A stretch of DNA of 64,000 nucleotides from the NCBI GenBank assembly GCA_023091665.1, contig JALJCQ010000007.1, positions 1,054,001 to 1,118,000 of the forward strand, written 5' to 3'. Below are positions 32,201 through 41,491 of the stretch, piece by piece (position 1 is the first letter of the stretch; each line of letters starts with the position of its first letter). The translations under genes and the position numbers were made by a program. The notes beneath the pieces are model-generated. The model was not told the DNA's origin and did no database searches. It worked only from the letters and a program-made list of their open reading frames with translations. Origin of the DNA: Pythium myriotylum (Eukaryota > Oomycota > Peronosporomycetes > Pythiales > Pythiaceae).

Positions 32201-33312
32201 ATGATGTTGGTGATGTATCGAAGAGGCCCTTGGATCATTTGGAACAACGTCAAGCTTGTGAAAACGACGGCAGGTGTCAACTCACGCTTGAGCAATACAG
32301 AGTACATGCCAAAGGACGCCATGCTGATGAAGACGGGCATTCCCCACATCAGCACGATACTCGCACTCGTGTACAGGCGGAAAGAGAACAGGTCCTTCAG
32401 TTCTTTGGCACGTGTCTCTTCAATGCCGTCAAGAAACTTCTCTTCCCAGGCATTGTACTTAACGATATTGATGGCCTTGAACACTTCGGTAACTTTCTTC
32501 ATGCGCACATCTTTGCTGCTTCGGTAAACGCGCTGTAGACCGAACATCTTCTTGGAGACGTACTGGTTGAGCATGAGCATGATGATGATAATGCCGATGC
32601 CTGCGAATGCTGCCACGTTCAGCACGTCGTACAACATGTAGCTCACGATGAGGATCTGCAGCGGCATGAGCCACAGCTGGTGGACGAAGAAAGCGAGCCC
32701 GAGCACGGCATCGCTGTCGGACGTGTACATGTTGGTGATATCGCCCGTGGATTTCTCCATGCGCGACTGGGCGCTGAGACGCATGGTCTTGAAGTAGAGC
32801 AGCGACTTGAGACAACCCACAAACTCAATCGCGATGAGCTCCGACTCAAAGTTGGCGTAGTTATCCACAAGTGCTTGGACGACCTGCGACACGAAGAGCA
32901 CAACCACCCACGTGGAAACATCTTCAAGCGAGAACGACGCGCTCGTGAGGCTCGAGACGACGTGGTTCAGTACGATGGGCCCCACGAGCGATGCCAGCAC
33001 GGACACGAGGAACCCGAGGCCCGTGCCCACGAAGCGCCAGCCGAACGACTTCATGAACGCGCGCGGGATCGACCGCGAGGCGTCGAAGTAGGCCATGAAC
33101 TTGGCCGAGACGACCTTGGACTGCAGCTGGCTCTCGAGCGCCCAGATATCGTCGGCGCTGAGTTGCTTCTGTTGGCCGAGCGCCATGAGCGGCGAGACCC
33201 AGGAGAGGAAGACGCGCGCGCCCCACCACGCGGCGGCGCGCGGGTGTGGCGGGGCCTGGGCGGCCGGCTCCGCGCGGAACGTGGCGTACTTGGCCTGCGG
33301 TCCCTTGGGCAT
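29263..33312 (-). CDS. ABCC (MRP-type) full-length ABC transporter, copy A (1349 aa)
   Basis: Single exon. Order TMD1-NBD1-TMD2-NBD2, without the TMD0 extension of long MRPs. NBD1: Walker A GTVGCGKSS (about residue 454), signature VSGGQKAR, Walker B IYLLDSPLSAVDA with Asp in place of the catalytic Glu, the usual degenerate ABCC site. NBD2: Walker A GRTGAGKSS, signature FSVGERQ, Walker B IVIFDEATAAID with the catalytic Glu. ABCC proteins export organic anions, conjugates and toxins. Start chosen at 33312 (MPKGPQAKYATF), matching copies B and D; the frame stays open upstream to 33804 but that part has no counterpart. C-terminus ends YLEKFLQGSGGEAVAQDGAFA. Forms an inverted repeat with B. Confidence 0.92.
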   Translation of the reverse strand: MPKGPQAKYATFRAEPAAQAPPHPRAAAWWGARVFLSWVSPLMALGQQKQLSADDIWALESQLQSKVVSAKFMAYFDASRSIPRAFMKSFGWRFVGTGLGFLVSVLASLVGPIVLNHVVSSLTSASFSLEDVSTWVVVLFVSQVVQALVDNYANFESELIAIEFVGCLKSLLYFKTMRLSAQSRMEKSTGDITNMYTSDSDAVLGLAFFVHQLWLMPLQILIVSYMLYDVLNVAAFAGIGIIIIMLMLNQYVSKKMFGLQRVYRSSKDVRMKKVTEVFKAINIVKYNAWEEKFLDGIEETRAKELKDLFSFRLYTSASIVLMWGMPVFISMASFGMYSVLLKRELTPAVVFTSLTLFQMIQGPLRYITNIITMFIQSKVALERVAEFLDMSEIDETNVLTATDPRAAAYSRKNVIVSVENASFGWDPTNTVLRNINLEVKAGDFYVVHGTVGCGKSSLCSALLGEMVKHSGSVYVGGSIAYCSQQPWIQNMTVRDNILFGQPFDRKKYNKIVDACALTQDLQTLPAGDMTEIGERGVNVSGGQKARIALARACYSDASIYLLDSPLSAVDAIVQNEIFQKCLLSLLRDKTIILVTHNPEIIASEHVTHAVTIDESGTLVETRKSLARPTYQPLVSPLPAHSFVTRSYEETTVDVGASTVIESELPTYEEVSQLNHEMALASPFKEPNIAMTMFSNNGDGAAEDDRNPGHTPLSNVNKADDDDKIAAEKGKLIHEEARSEGRVGRHVFAGYYRAVGGFPVVAIIVLSQVIWQVLQVSSDFWLGSWSSDSVTMNNAGENKPASSEMSTAYRLGVYSALGLASAFMVLVRTLMITWYGLKAAKYLFDRMTQSLMHAPMRFFDANPIGRILTRYGSDVSMVDAGVPFSFGTLFAQVFSVGSSAITAAAVIQWKGIFLLPVVYLYSSIGSFYIQPARELQRLTRTSQAPVLNHLSESVDGGSVLRAFGPEQLERFKSSNFDKLDDANKIWYAQLCVSQWFSLRIQLLGSALVLIVTGSLVLLHDELSAAVIGLAFSYALKVSQNLEQIVQALTRVETIMVGPERMQEYIDIPQEAAGRIPSVDPPKHPEWPSNGSIAFDRVSFRYKENDKLVLRDLTFHIDGGQKIGIVGRTGAGKSSLTMALFRINELAGGTISIDGVNVGKLGLTTLREKLSIIPQNPVLFKGPLRAYLDPFNEYTDDELWSSIHRVGLSDRISNDEKKLECAVEENGENFSVGERQMLCMARALLRQSRIVIFDEATAAIDHETDQKLQRVIREAFADSTVLTIAHRLDTILDSDRILVLESGEMVEFASPAELVKKGSGHFFELMQEGGYLEKFLQGSGGEAVAQDGAFA

Positions 33313-33348
33313 CGGAGCGCGAGTTGACGACTGAAGAAGCGGACGCGA
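29330..33348. repeat. Left arm of about 4-kb inverted repeat (ABCC A)
   Basis: The sequence is the reverse complement of 33864-37890 with near-identity over long stretches, including about 36 bases upstream of the start codons. Identity drops over TMD1 (roughly A residues 85-325). Arms are separated by about 515 bases. Confidence 0.9.
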
Positions 33349-33899
33349 TCGGATGGACGTGGCGCGTGTTCCGGCGCCGTCGTCGTCTCCATGGGTGTGG
33401 TGTGCGAGCCAAGTGGAAGATTCGCCAAAGCCGGTGGCCGTCTCTTCTGAGAACCATTCGAATTTTTGTGTCTTGACGGGAAATTCGAAGTCCAAATCAT
33501 AAGAGTGTTTGTACAGACCTAGCCCTAAATGAGTCAAACCGGGGCGCCGCAACCGTGGCCTTTTGACCTCGGTCGGGCCCTCGTGATCCACATGACAGAC
33601 GCCTGAGCGTCTCGTGCGCTTGGCGACTGTCCATCGCGAAGAAGAGCGTCGCGGGGTGGACGCCTCGGCCCTGCGCTCTGTGTGATAGAGCGATGGATGA
33701 CCATTCTCCGCCGTCATTCCCGATGCCGATGGGACAGAAACAGACCCGTCGCGATGAGAGACAGGACATGAGCAAACACCAGACTTTTCTTGACACGCTG
33801 TCAAGGATTGGGTGGGCGGGGAAGTTTACCCAACGGGCGACTGACGAAGCACCTTTCTCACGCTCGCGTCCGCTTCTTCAGTCGTCAACTCGCGCTCCG
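33313..33899. other. Divergent spacer between ABCC copies A and B
   Basis: Bidirectional 5' region. Both coding frames stay open into it (A to 33804, B back to 33693) and overlap head-on, but the extensions are unrelated and probably untranslated. A plus-strand gtcattcccgatgcc near 33712 partly matches the Inr core and may serve B. Confidence 0.5.
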
Positions 33900-36800
33900 A
33901 TGCCCAAGGGACCGCAGGCCAAGTACGCCACGTTCCGCGCGGAGCCGGCCGCCCAGGCCCCGCCACACCCGCGCGCCGCCGCGTGGTGGGGCGCGCGCGT
34001 CTTCCTCTCCTGGGTCTCGCCGCTCATGGCGCTCGGCCAACAGAAGCAACTCAGCGCCGACGATATCTGGGCGCTCGAGAGCCAGCTGCAGTCCAAGGTC
34101 GTCTCGGCCAAGTTCATGGCCTACTTCGACGCCTCGCGGTCGATCCCGCGCGCGTTCGTCAAGCTCTTTGGCTGGCGCTTCTTTGCGACTGGAGTCGCAT
34201 CACTCGTGGCCTTGGTGGCGTCGCTGGTGGGGCCCGTTGTGCTCAACCACGTCGTCTCGAGCCTCACAAGCGCCAACTACTCGCTTGAAGACATCTCCAC
34301 GTGGGTCCTCGTGTTATTTGGATCCCAGGTGCTGCAGGCTCTTGTGGACACGTACGCAAACATGGAGACCCAGCTCATTGCGATTGAGTTTGTGGGTTGC
34401 CTCAAGTCGCTGCTCTACTCCAAGACCATGCGCCTCAGCGCCCAGTCGCGCATGGAGAAATCCACGGGCGATATCACCAACATGTACACCTCCGATAGTG
34501 ATGCGATTCTCAGTGTCGCCTTCTTCGTACACCAGTTGTGGCTAATGCCGCTACAGATCATCATCGTGAGTTACATGCTATACAGCTTTCTCAACGTCGC
34601 TGCGTTTGCCGGTATCGGCATTATCATCATCATGCTTGTGATCAACCAAGTGATCTCGAAGCGACTGTTCGGAGTGCAGCGAGTATATCGCTCCAGCAAA
34701 GATATGCGAATGAAGAAAGTGACCGAAGTGTTCAAGGCCATCAACATCGTCAAGTACAATGCCTGGGAAGAGAAATTTCTTGAGGGCATCGAAGAAACTC
34801 GAGCTCAAGAGCTTCGAGATCTTTTTATGTTTGATCTCTACACCTGCGCGAGTATCGTGTTGATGTGGGGAATGCCCGTCTTCATCAGCATGGCGTCCTT
34901 TGGCATGTACTCTGTATTGCTCAAGCGTGAGTTGACACCTGCCGTCGTTTTCACAAGCTTGACGTTGTTCCAAATGATCCAAGGGCCTCTTCGATACATC
35001 ACCAACATCATCACAATGTTTATCCAGTCCAAAGTCGCACTCGAGCGTGTAGCCGAGTTCCTCGATATGTCGGAGATCGACGAAACCAACGTGCTCACGG
35101 CCACTGATCCTCGAGCTGCAGCATACTCCCGCAAAAACGTCATCGTATCAGTCGAAAACGCGTCGTTCGGATGGGACCCGACCAACACCGTGCTGCGCAA
35201 CATCAACCTCGAGGTCAAGGCCGGCGACTTCTACGTCGTCCACGGCACCGTCGGATGTGGCAAGTCGTCCTTGTGCTCCGCCCTGCTTGGAGAGATGGTC
35301 AAGCACAGCGGATCCGTCTACGTCGGAGGCAGCATCGCGTACTGCTCGCAGCAGCCGTGGATCCAGAACATGACGGTGCGCGACAACATCCTCTTCGGCC
35401 AGCCGTTCGACCGCAAGAAGTACAACAAGATCGTCGACGCGTGTGCACTCACGCAGGATCTGCAGACGCTTCCGGCTGGAGACATGACCGAGATCGGCGA
35501 GCGAGGCGTGAACGTGTCGGGAGGCCAGAAGGCTCGCATCGCTCTCGCTCGAGCGTGCTACAGCGACGCCAGCATCTATCTCTTGGACTCGCCGTTGTCG
35601 GCCGTGGATGCGATCGTGCAGAACGAGATCTTCCAGAAGTGTCTGCTGAGCTTGTTGCGCGATAAGACGATCATCTTGGTGACGCACAACCCGGAGATCA
35701 TCGCATCGGAGCACGTGACGCATGCGGTGACGATCGATGAGAGCGGCACTTTGGTGGAGACTCGTAAGTCGTTGGCGCGTCCGACGTACCAACCTTTGGT
35801 GTCGCCATTACCTGCGCATTCGTTTGTGACTCGGTCCTATGAGGAGACTACAGTGGACGTTGGCGCGTCGACGGTGATCGAGTCAGAGTTGCCGACGTAC
35901 GAAGAGGTCTCACAGTTGAATCATGAGATGGCGCTCGCTTCTCCATTCAAAGAGCCAAATATTGCCATGACCATGTTCAGCAATAACGGGGATGGTGCGG
36001 CTGAGGATGACCGGAACCCTGGACACACTCCATTGTCGAACGTAAACAAGGCTGACGATGATGACAAGATAGCAGCGGAGAAGGGCAAACTGATCCATGA
36101 AGAAGCTCGTTCCGAAGGCCGAGTCGGTCGTCACGTGTTTGCTGGATACTACCGTGCTGTCGGCGGGTTCCCCGTCGTTGCTATCATCGTATTGTCGCAG
36201 GTTATCTGGCAAGTGTTGCAAGTGTCGAGTGATTTCTGGCTCGGCAGTTGGTCCAGCGACAGCGTCACTATGAACAACGCTGGTGAAAACAAACCGGCCT
36301 CATCGGAAATGTCCACGGCGTACCGTTTGGGTGTCTACTCTGCTTTGGGCCTGGCGTCAGCATTCATGGTGTTGGTGCGTACACTGATGATTACGTGGTA
36401 CGGATTGAAGGCGGCCAAGTATCTCTTCGATCGAATGACGCAGTCACTGATGCACGCGCCGATGCGCTTCTTCGACGCCAACCCGATCGGTCGCATCCTC
36501 ACTCGTTACGGCAGCGATGTGTCCATGGTCGACGCTGGTGTGCCATTTTCGTTTGGAACGTTGTTTGCTCAAGTCTTCTCCGTCGGAAGTAGTGCTATCA
36601 CAGCTGCTGCCGTGATTCAGTGGAAAGGTATCTTCTTGCTTCCGGTGGTATACCTCTATTCCAGCATCGGATCATTTTACATTCAGCCGGCACGCGAACT
36701 CCAACGACTAACTCGAACGTCACAAGCGCCTGTGCTCAACCATTTGTCAGAATCAGTGGACGGAGGTTCCATACTGCGTGCATTCGGCCCCGAGCAACTC

Positions 36801-37890
36801 GAGCGTTTCAAGTCCTCAAACTTCGACAAACTTGATGACGCCAACAAGATTTGGTACGCGCAGCTGTGCGTCTCGCAGTGGTTCTCGCTCCGCATCCAGC
36901 TGCTGGGAAGTGCACTTGTCCTCATTGTGACTGGTTCTCTCGTGCTTCTTCACGATGAACTGAGTGCAGCAGTGATCGGTCTTGCTTTCTCGTATGCCTT
37001 GAAGGTATCACAAAACCTAGAAAAGATCGTTCAGACTCTCACACGCGTCGAAACCATCATGGTTAGTCCAGAACGGATGCAAGAGTACATCGACATCCCG
37101 CAAGAAGCAGCTGGTCGCATCCCGTCCGTCGATCCTCCCAAACATCCCGAGTGGCCATCCAACGGCTCCATTGCTTTCGATCGTGTCTCCTTCCGATACA
37201 AAGAGAACGACAAGCTCGTCCTTCGAGACCTCACCTTCCACATCGACGGCGGACAGAAGATCGGTATCGTCGGTCGTACGGGTGCTGGTAAATCCAGTCT
37301 CACCATGGCGCTCTTCCGGATCAACGAACTTGCGGGTGGCACCATCAGCATTGACGGGGTCAACGTAGGCAAGCTTGGTCTCACCACTCTCCGTGAGAAA
37401 CTATCGATCATCCCACAAAACCCAGTGCTGTTCAAGGGTCCGCTGCGCGCTTACCTCGACCCGTTCAACGAGTACACAGACGACGAGCTGTGGAGCTCCA
37501 TCCACCGCGTTGGTCTCAGCGACCGCATCAGCAACGACGAAAAGAAACTCGAGTGTGCCGTGGAAGAGAACGGAGAGAACTTCAGCGTGGGCGAGCGCCA
37601 GATGCTGTGCATGGCTCGCGCGCTGTTGCGTCAGTCTCGCATCGTGATCTTCGACGAGGCCACGGCCGCCATCGACCACGAGACCGACCAGAAGCTGCAG
37701 CTAGTGATCCGAGAGGCGTTCGCCGACTCGACGGTGCTGACGATCGCGCATCGATTGGACACGATCTTGGACTCGGATCGTATCTTGGTGTTGGAGAGTG
37801 GCGAGATGGTGGAGTTCGCGTCGCCTGCGGAGTTGGTGAAGAAAGGTTCGGGTCACTTCTTCGAGTTGATGCAGGAAGGAGGGTATCTAG
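33864..37890. repeat. Right arm of about 4-kb inverted repeat (ABCC B)
   Basis: Counterpart of 29330-33348. By eye the stretch from about 34850 to 37000 is almost base-for-base identical to A, and NBD2 (37130-37880) likewise. Confidence 0.9.
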
Positions 37891-37928
37891 ATAAATTCTT
37901 GCAAGCTGCAGGTGAAGAGCACCACTGA
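33900..37928 (+). CDS. ABCC (MRP-type) full-length ABC transporter, copy B (1342 aa)
   Basis: Same architecture as copy A: TMD1 about residues 90-400, NBD1 Walker A near 447, signature near 537, Walker B near 558, TMD2 about 740-1030, NBD2 Walker A near 1123 and signature near 1227. All nucleotide-binding motifs are intact and the reading frame is complete. The N-terminal roughly 90 residues and everything from MWGMPVFISMASFG onward are nearly identical to A, while TMD1 differs at many positions (for example FVKLFGWRFFATGVASL against FMKSFGWRFVGTGLGFL). The end differs too (YLDKFLQAAGEEHH). One replacement in the NBD2 tail is KLQLVIREAF (others KLQRVIREAF). Start at 33900 matches the MPKGPQ start of A. 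Confidence 0.93.
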   Translation: MPKGPQAKYATFRAEPAAQAPPHPRAAAWWGARVFLSWVSPLMALGQQKQLSADDIWALESQLQSKVVSAKFMAYFDASRSIPRAFVKLFGWRFFATGVASLVALVASLVGPVVLNHVVSSLTSANYSLEDISTWVLVLFGSQVLQALVDTYANMETQLIAIEFVGCLKSLLYSKTMRLSAQSRMEKSTGDITNMYTSDSDAILSVAFFVHQLWLMPLQIIIVSYMLYSFLNVAAFAGIGIIIIMLVINQVISKRLFGVQRVYRSSKDMRMKKVTEVFKAINIVKYNAWEEKFLEGIEETRAQELRDLFMFDLYTCASIVLMWGMPVFISMASFGMYSVLLKRELTPAVVFTSLTLFQMIQGPLRYITNIITMFIQSKVALERVAEFLDMSEIDETNVLTATDPRAAAYSRKNVIVSVENASFGWDPTNTVLRNINLEVKAGDFYVVHGTVGCGKSSLCSALLGEMVKHSGSVYVGGSIAYCSQQPWIQNMTVRDNILFGQPFDRKKYNKIVDACALTQDLQTLPAGDMTEIGERGVNVSGGQKARIALARACYSDASIYLLDSPLSAVDAIVQNEIFQKCLLSLLRDKTIILVTHNPEIIASEHVTHAVTIDESGTLVETRKSLARPTYQPLVSPLPAHSFVTRSYEETTVDVGASTVIESELPTYEEVSQLNHEMALASPFKEPNIAMTMFSNNGDGAAEDDRNPGHTPLSNVNKADDDDKIAAEKGKLIHEEARSEGRVGRHVFAGYYRAVGGFPVVAIIVLSQVIWQVLQVSSDFWLGSWSSDSVTMNNAGENKPASSEMSTAYRLGVYSALGLASAFMVLVRTLMITWYGLKAAKYLFDRMTQSLMHAPMRFFDANPIGRILTRYGSDVSMVDAGVPFSFGTLFAQVFSVGSSAITAAAVIQWKGIFLLPVVYLYSSIGSFYIQPARELQRLTRTSQAPVLNHLSESVDGGSILRAFGPEQLERFKSSNFDKLDDANKIWYAQLCVSQWFSLRIQLLGSALVLIVTGSLVLLHDELSAAVIGLAFSYALKVSQNLEKIVQTLTRVETIMVSPERMQEYIDIPQEAAGRIPSVDPPKHPEWPSNGSIAFDRVSFRYKENDKLVLRDLTFHIDGGQKIGIVGRTGAGKSSLTMALFRINELAGGTISIDGVNVGKLGLTTLREKLSIIPQNPVLFKGPLRAYLDPFNEYTDDELWSSIHRVGLSDRISNDEKKLECAVEENGENFSVGERQMLCMARALLRQSRIVIFDEATAAIDHETDQKLQLVIREAFADSTVLTIAHRLDTILDSDRILVLESGEMVEFASPAELVKKGSGHFFELMQEGGYLDKFLQAAGEEHH

Positions 37929-38220
37929 TACGAGGGTAAAGCTCGTCATCACTTCATCCAAATCACTAGACGTGGTTCTGGGGTGATAGATGTGTAATAA
38001 AAAGCTCCAGTTTGCAAAAAGTGATTGGTAAGTAAATGCGAGGATAGTGCAAGATAAATAAGCGCAAATGCGTCGAGACGGCGAGAGATCTTGTGGATGC
38101 GACATCGATTGCAGTGCAGTAGTAGCATGTCTGATCCTGCGGGTACCAAACTAATATTGACCCTACCCTCCACCCCACAGCAGGGTTATCCGGTACGTCC
38201 TTGAGTCATTTTTATCTCTT

Positions 38221-41200
38221 CTAGTAGACGATAATACCTCGCCGGCTACCAGTTGATGCCACCTCCCACTCTTCACCGTTATCATCGATAAGGCTCGCAG
38301 TTGCTTCAATCGTGTAGGTCCCCTTGCCCATCAGCTTATCGCTGGCCACAGCAACGGGAGTTATCACAGGAAGGTACAAATAGTCGCTTGAGGACAAGAC
38401 GTGAGACGAGATAATCTCAGGCAGCGAAATAGTCGTTTCCTGAACCTTCTCCTTTGATCCATTTGTTCCGTTTGCCTCGGCCTTGTCACATACTAAGAAG
38501 ATCTTGATCAGCGCACTCTTTGCTGTTTTTAGGAGCGAACTGCTTTGATGGACGACAAATGCACCATGTAAAGAACTCGTGAACTCGGTTCCGACGGCAA
38601 CCCCCAACTGAGACCTTGTTCTCGGTTTAGACGAGTAAGAGGTTGCTTCAGCCTGAGTGAGGAACTGCATGTTACAGCGTATCTCGCGATGGGGACGCGC
38701 TTGTGTGCGGAAAAACTGTCGAGGCATGGACGGCGGGGAGGTACATACAGCTTGTAGGAGCTGAGCAAATATCGTGGAGCCGACAAGTGGACGTCGCGCG
38801 GAATCCAAACTTCGAAGGCGCTCTGCTTTCGAAAGAACGTCGACCTCGAGCGAAGACAAAAATCGATACCTAGATGATGAGATTTTTGTGGCGGAAACCG
38901 GAATGTGCACGGGATCGTGTTTCGACGAATCAAGAACGAGGAGTTCCACGACAGCCTTGGCGAGGAGAGCACTTAAATGAGCATAGCTCCACAAGACGTC
39001 ACGATCACCTGGTGTTGAACATAGCAGCTTCCCCCTGAGGTCGATCCACTGCGCTGCGTTTGTAGCAAACGCCTCACTTAAACGGCGCTCGCGAACTCCA
39101 CCTTCATTGTTAGTGTGGGCAATTTCAGCTGCATATTGCTGTGCTTGAAGCATTAACTCCATCCAAGTCAGACGCGCCTGAATGTAGGCGATCTGAAATT
39201 CGAAATTGGTGGTTCCTGAGTCGACGGCCTGCAAAAACGACTTCCCACTGACAAGAAGATCAATTGCATCCATCGATACTACCTGCTCGGACTGAATCAT
39301 CGCTTCTGCTTCATTGATCGAGATGAGAGCGCGGAGCCAACTGCCGAAGCCCTCATGGTCGATGTGCTCTGCGATGGTTTTTAGGAGCTTCGTGGAAAAG
39401 GATGAGACTCCGCCGCTCATTGCGACACGAGCGACATCGTATCGACACCCCAGCGATTCCTCTGTGAGTTGAAGACAAAGCTGTTGCGCTTCGAGAGACA
39501 TGTCACCTCCTCGAAAGCCGCTTGCTGTGATGAGACAGACAACGACCGCTTGCCTTCCCTTCTTGTTGAGTGCTGCTACGGCGTCGTACCCAATAAGTTC
39601 TAAGGCGTCAGCAACGACTGTCGGACAGTTAACGCTAATGTGGGACAAAGATGACCACACTCTAGCTTCCATGTCTAGCAGTTGTTTGCGTCTTGCGATA
39701 CGAATCAGCTCAACATAACAACGGCCGATGGTATCAGCGATGAGATCATCAAAGTCGGATGCAAGGGATTCGAGATAAACGCCGACGGAATGCCACAGCG
39801 TTGGACTGCTTGCGTAATGAACTGGCGACAGAAACTGAATCAGTTCCGTTAACAGGGCCAGATACCCCTCGCTATCGTGCTGGTTGCCACGTTCACTGGA
39901 ACGTTTGGTTAGCTCCCACCTCGTCCATTGCGCAAGTAGCTGGATGCACTGACGACGATGATGGCGACTCCTGGATGAAGAGGTTCGAACCAATGCGACA
40001 AGTTCTGGTGGTGGGGTACCATGCAATTCGCTAACTAAAGAAAGAGCTCGTAAAGCACCAGAGTGAGCAACACGATTGGAGCCATCCAGGTGTTGAAGCT
40101 GTAGCGTCAAAATGCTGAAAAGCTCAGCGATGACAGGGCCTTCTTTAAGCGCGCACAAGAAGCCTTCACATGTGCTCCAGACATTTGCCATAACAACGGG
40201 ACGGGGGTCATTTGAAATGACGTAACGTACGAGCTTCAAGTGTTGAGGAATGATCCGGCGCTCAAACTTAGCCGCGACATTCGCAGCAGCTCGCAAGCAC
40301 ACCAACGCGTCTTCGTCGTTTACTTGGTCATGAAACACGCTGGCGCAGAGGTTCCATGCCTAGAGATTCCACGTGTTAGCCACACATACAGATACTGCCC
40401 ACGGCCACGCCATCACCTGCAGAGCGGCGGATTCGTCCCCATCGTCGATCGTGAGGGGCGTCAGCTCCACGATGACTGCGGAGTTTGCCACGGCCACTTC
40501 GGCGAACACACTCTTGCGCAGTGTTCTAGAGAACGGTAGGAGAGCTCGAACAGCGTCGATCGCAGCCCGCTGCTCTTGTGCATCCGTCGACTTCAACGAC
40601 GATAGTAAGCTGAAGACACCAATAGTCAGCGAAGTATCGCAAGGCAAAACTCTCTGCGAACAGACCTTGTCCGAATGCTCGCGTCGTCTTTCACCAGTGT
40701 AGGCATGGTCTCCACGAGTCGTAACGCCCAGAGTTTGGTCGTCGACTGGCCGAGCAGGCCGCGCAGCAGCGTGACGATCTTGGAGCCGTCACCGACTTGC
40801 GCGACGTGCGCGCGCGCGCCGCGAAAGAGCTCGAGCACCGTCTTGCGCACGAGGTCCGTCTCGCTGTACCGCGCGCGATAGTTAGAGAATCCCGTAGAGC
40901 CGCCACTCAGAGAACCTCTCGTACCTCGCGACAAAGTGCTCCGTGAGCTTGGCGAAGACGATGGCGAGAAAGTCGGGCGACGTGAAGGACTCGGGCGTGA
41001 AGAGACGCGCGTAGAACGCGAGGTACTCGGCGAGCGCGGCGGCCTGCGCGGCGCCCACGAGGCTCGAGGTCGGGTGCGCGGCCGGCGGCGGCGGCGGCTG
41101 GAGCGCCTTGAGCTGCGCCTCGAGCTGCGCGAACTCGCGCACGTGGAGGTCCGTGGGCGCGGCGCCGCGCGCGCCGAAGAGCAGCGCCATCTGGCCGCGC

Positions 41201-41256
41201 GCGTCCCCGTGGAAGACGCGGAAGTGCGCGTGCGGCACGACGAAGCCGTCGAGCAT
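38221..41256 (-). CDS. INTS7: Integrator complex subunit 7-like protein (about 958 aa, 4 exons)
   Basis: Exons, in transcription order: 40925-41256, 40695-40863, 40417-40653, 38221-40359. The first intron has a good branch-like ctaac and ends gtacag; the second is only 41 bases and less certain; the third is 57 bases. The joined length (958) is close to human INTS7 (962). The N-terminal helical repeats read FLAIVFAKLTEHFVA|SETDLVRKTVLEL. The middle has YVISNDPRPVVMANVW-type HEAT repeats and LLKTIAEHIDHEGFGSWLRA; the C-terminal end keeps PRQFFRTQ and GTYTIEATASLIDDNGEEWE, as in INTS7. Integrator is a nuclear RNA polymerase II-associated complex processing snRNA and attenuating transcription. 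The ATG sits one base from a 26-base homopolymer, so the true start could be elsewhere. Confidence 0.8.
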
Positions 41257-41257
41257 T

Positions 41258-41283
41258 GGGGGGGGGGGGGGGGGGGGGGGGGG
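41258..41283. repeat. Homopolymer tract, 26 G (C on minus strand)
   Basis: Lies directly 5' of the chosen INTS7 ATG (minus strand) and about 100-200 bases upstream of ABCC copy C. The length is probably unstable, and it may influence either promoter or mark a sequencing/assembly difficulty. Confidence 0.9.
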
Positions 41284-41491
41284 TCGACGGCGAGGGCTCT
41301 ATGAGCCCATACAAGAAGGGAAGACCCTCAAAGTTGATACCATGGAAAAAGAGAGTTAAAGAGACGACCCTCTTTTGGATATGGAGGGATGCGTCTCACC
41401 TGTATTTGGAAAGATTGCCCCGTGCGACCTGTCTCTGCTCGCGACGGAGCTGCTCGGCGGCGCCGCGGTGACTTTCCGACTGAAGCGAGCC

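Noticed and set aside
33313..33804. N-terminal extension of ABCC copy A (about 164 residues)
   Set aside because: The extension is absent from B, D, E and F, overlaps B's own upstream extension head-on and is low-complexity. The ATG at 33312 matches paralogue starts.
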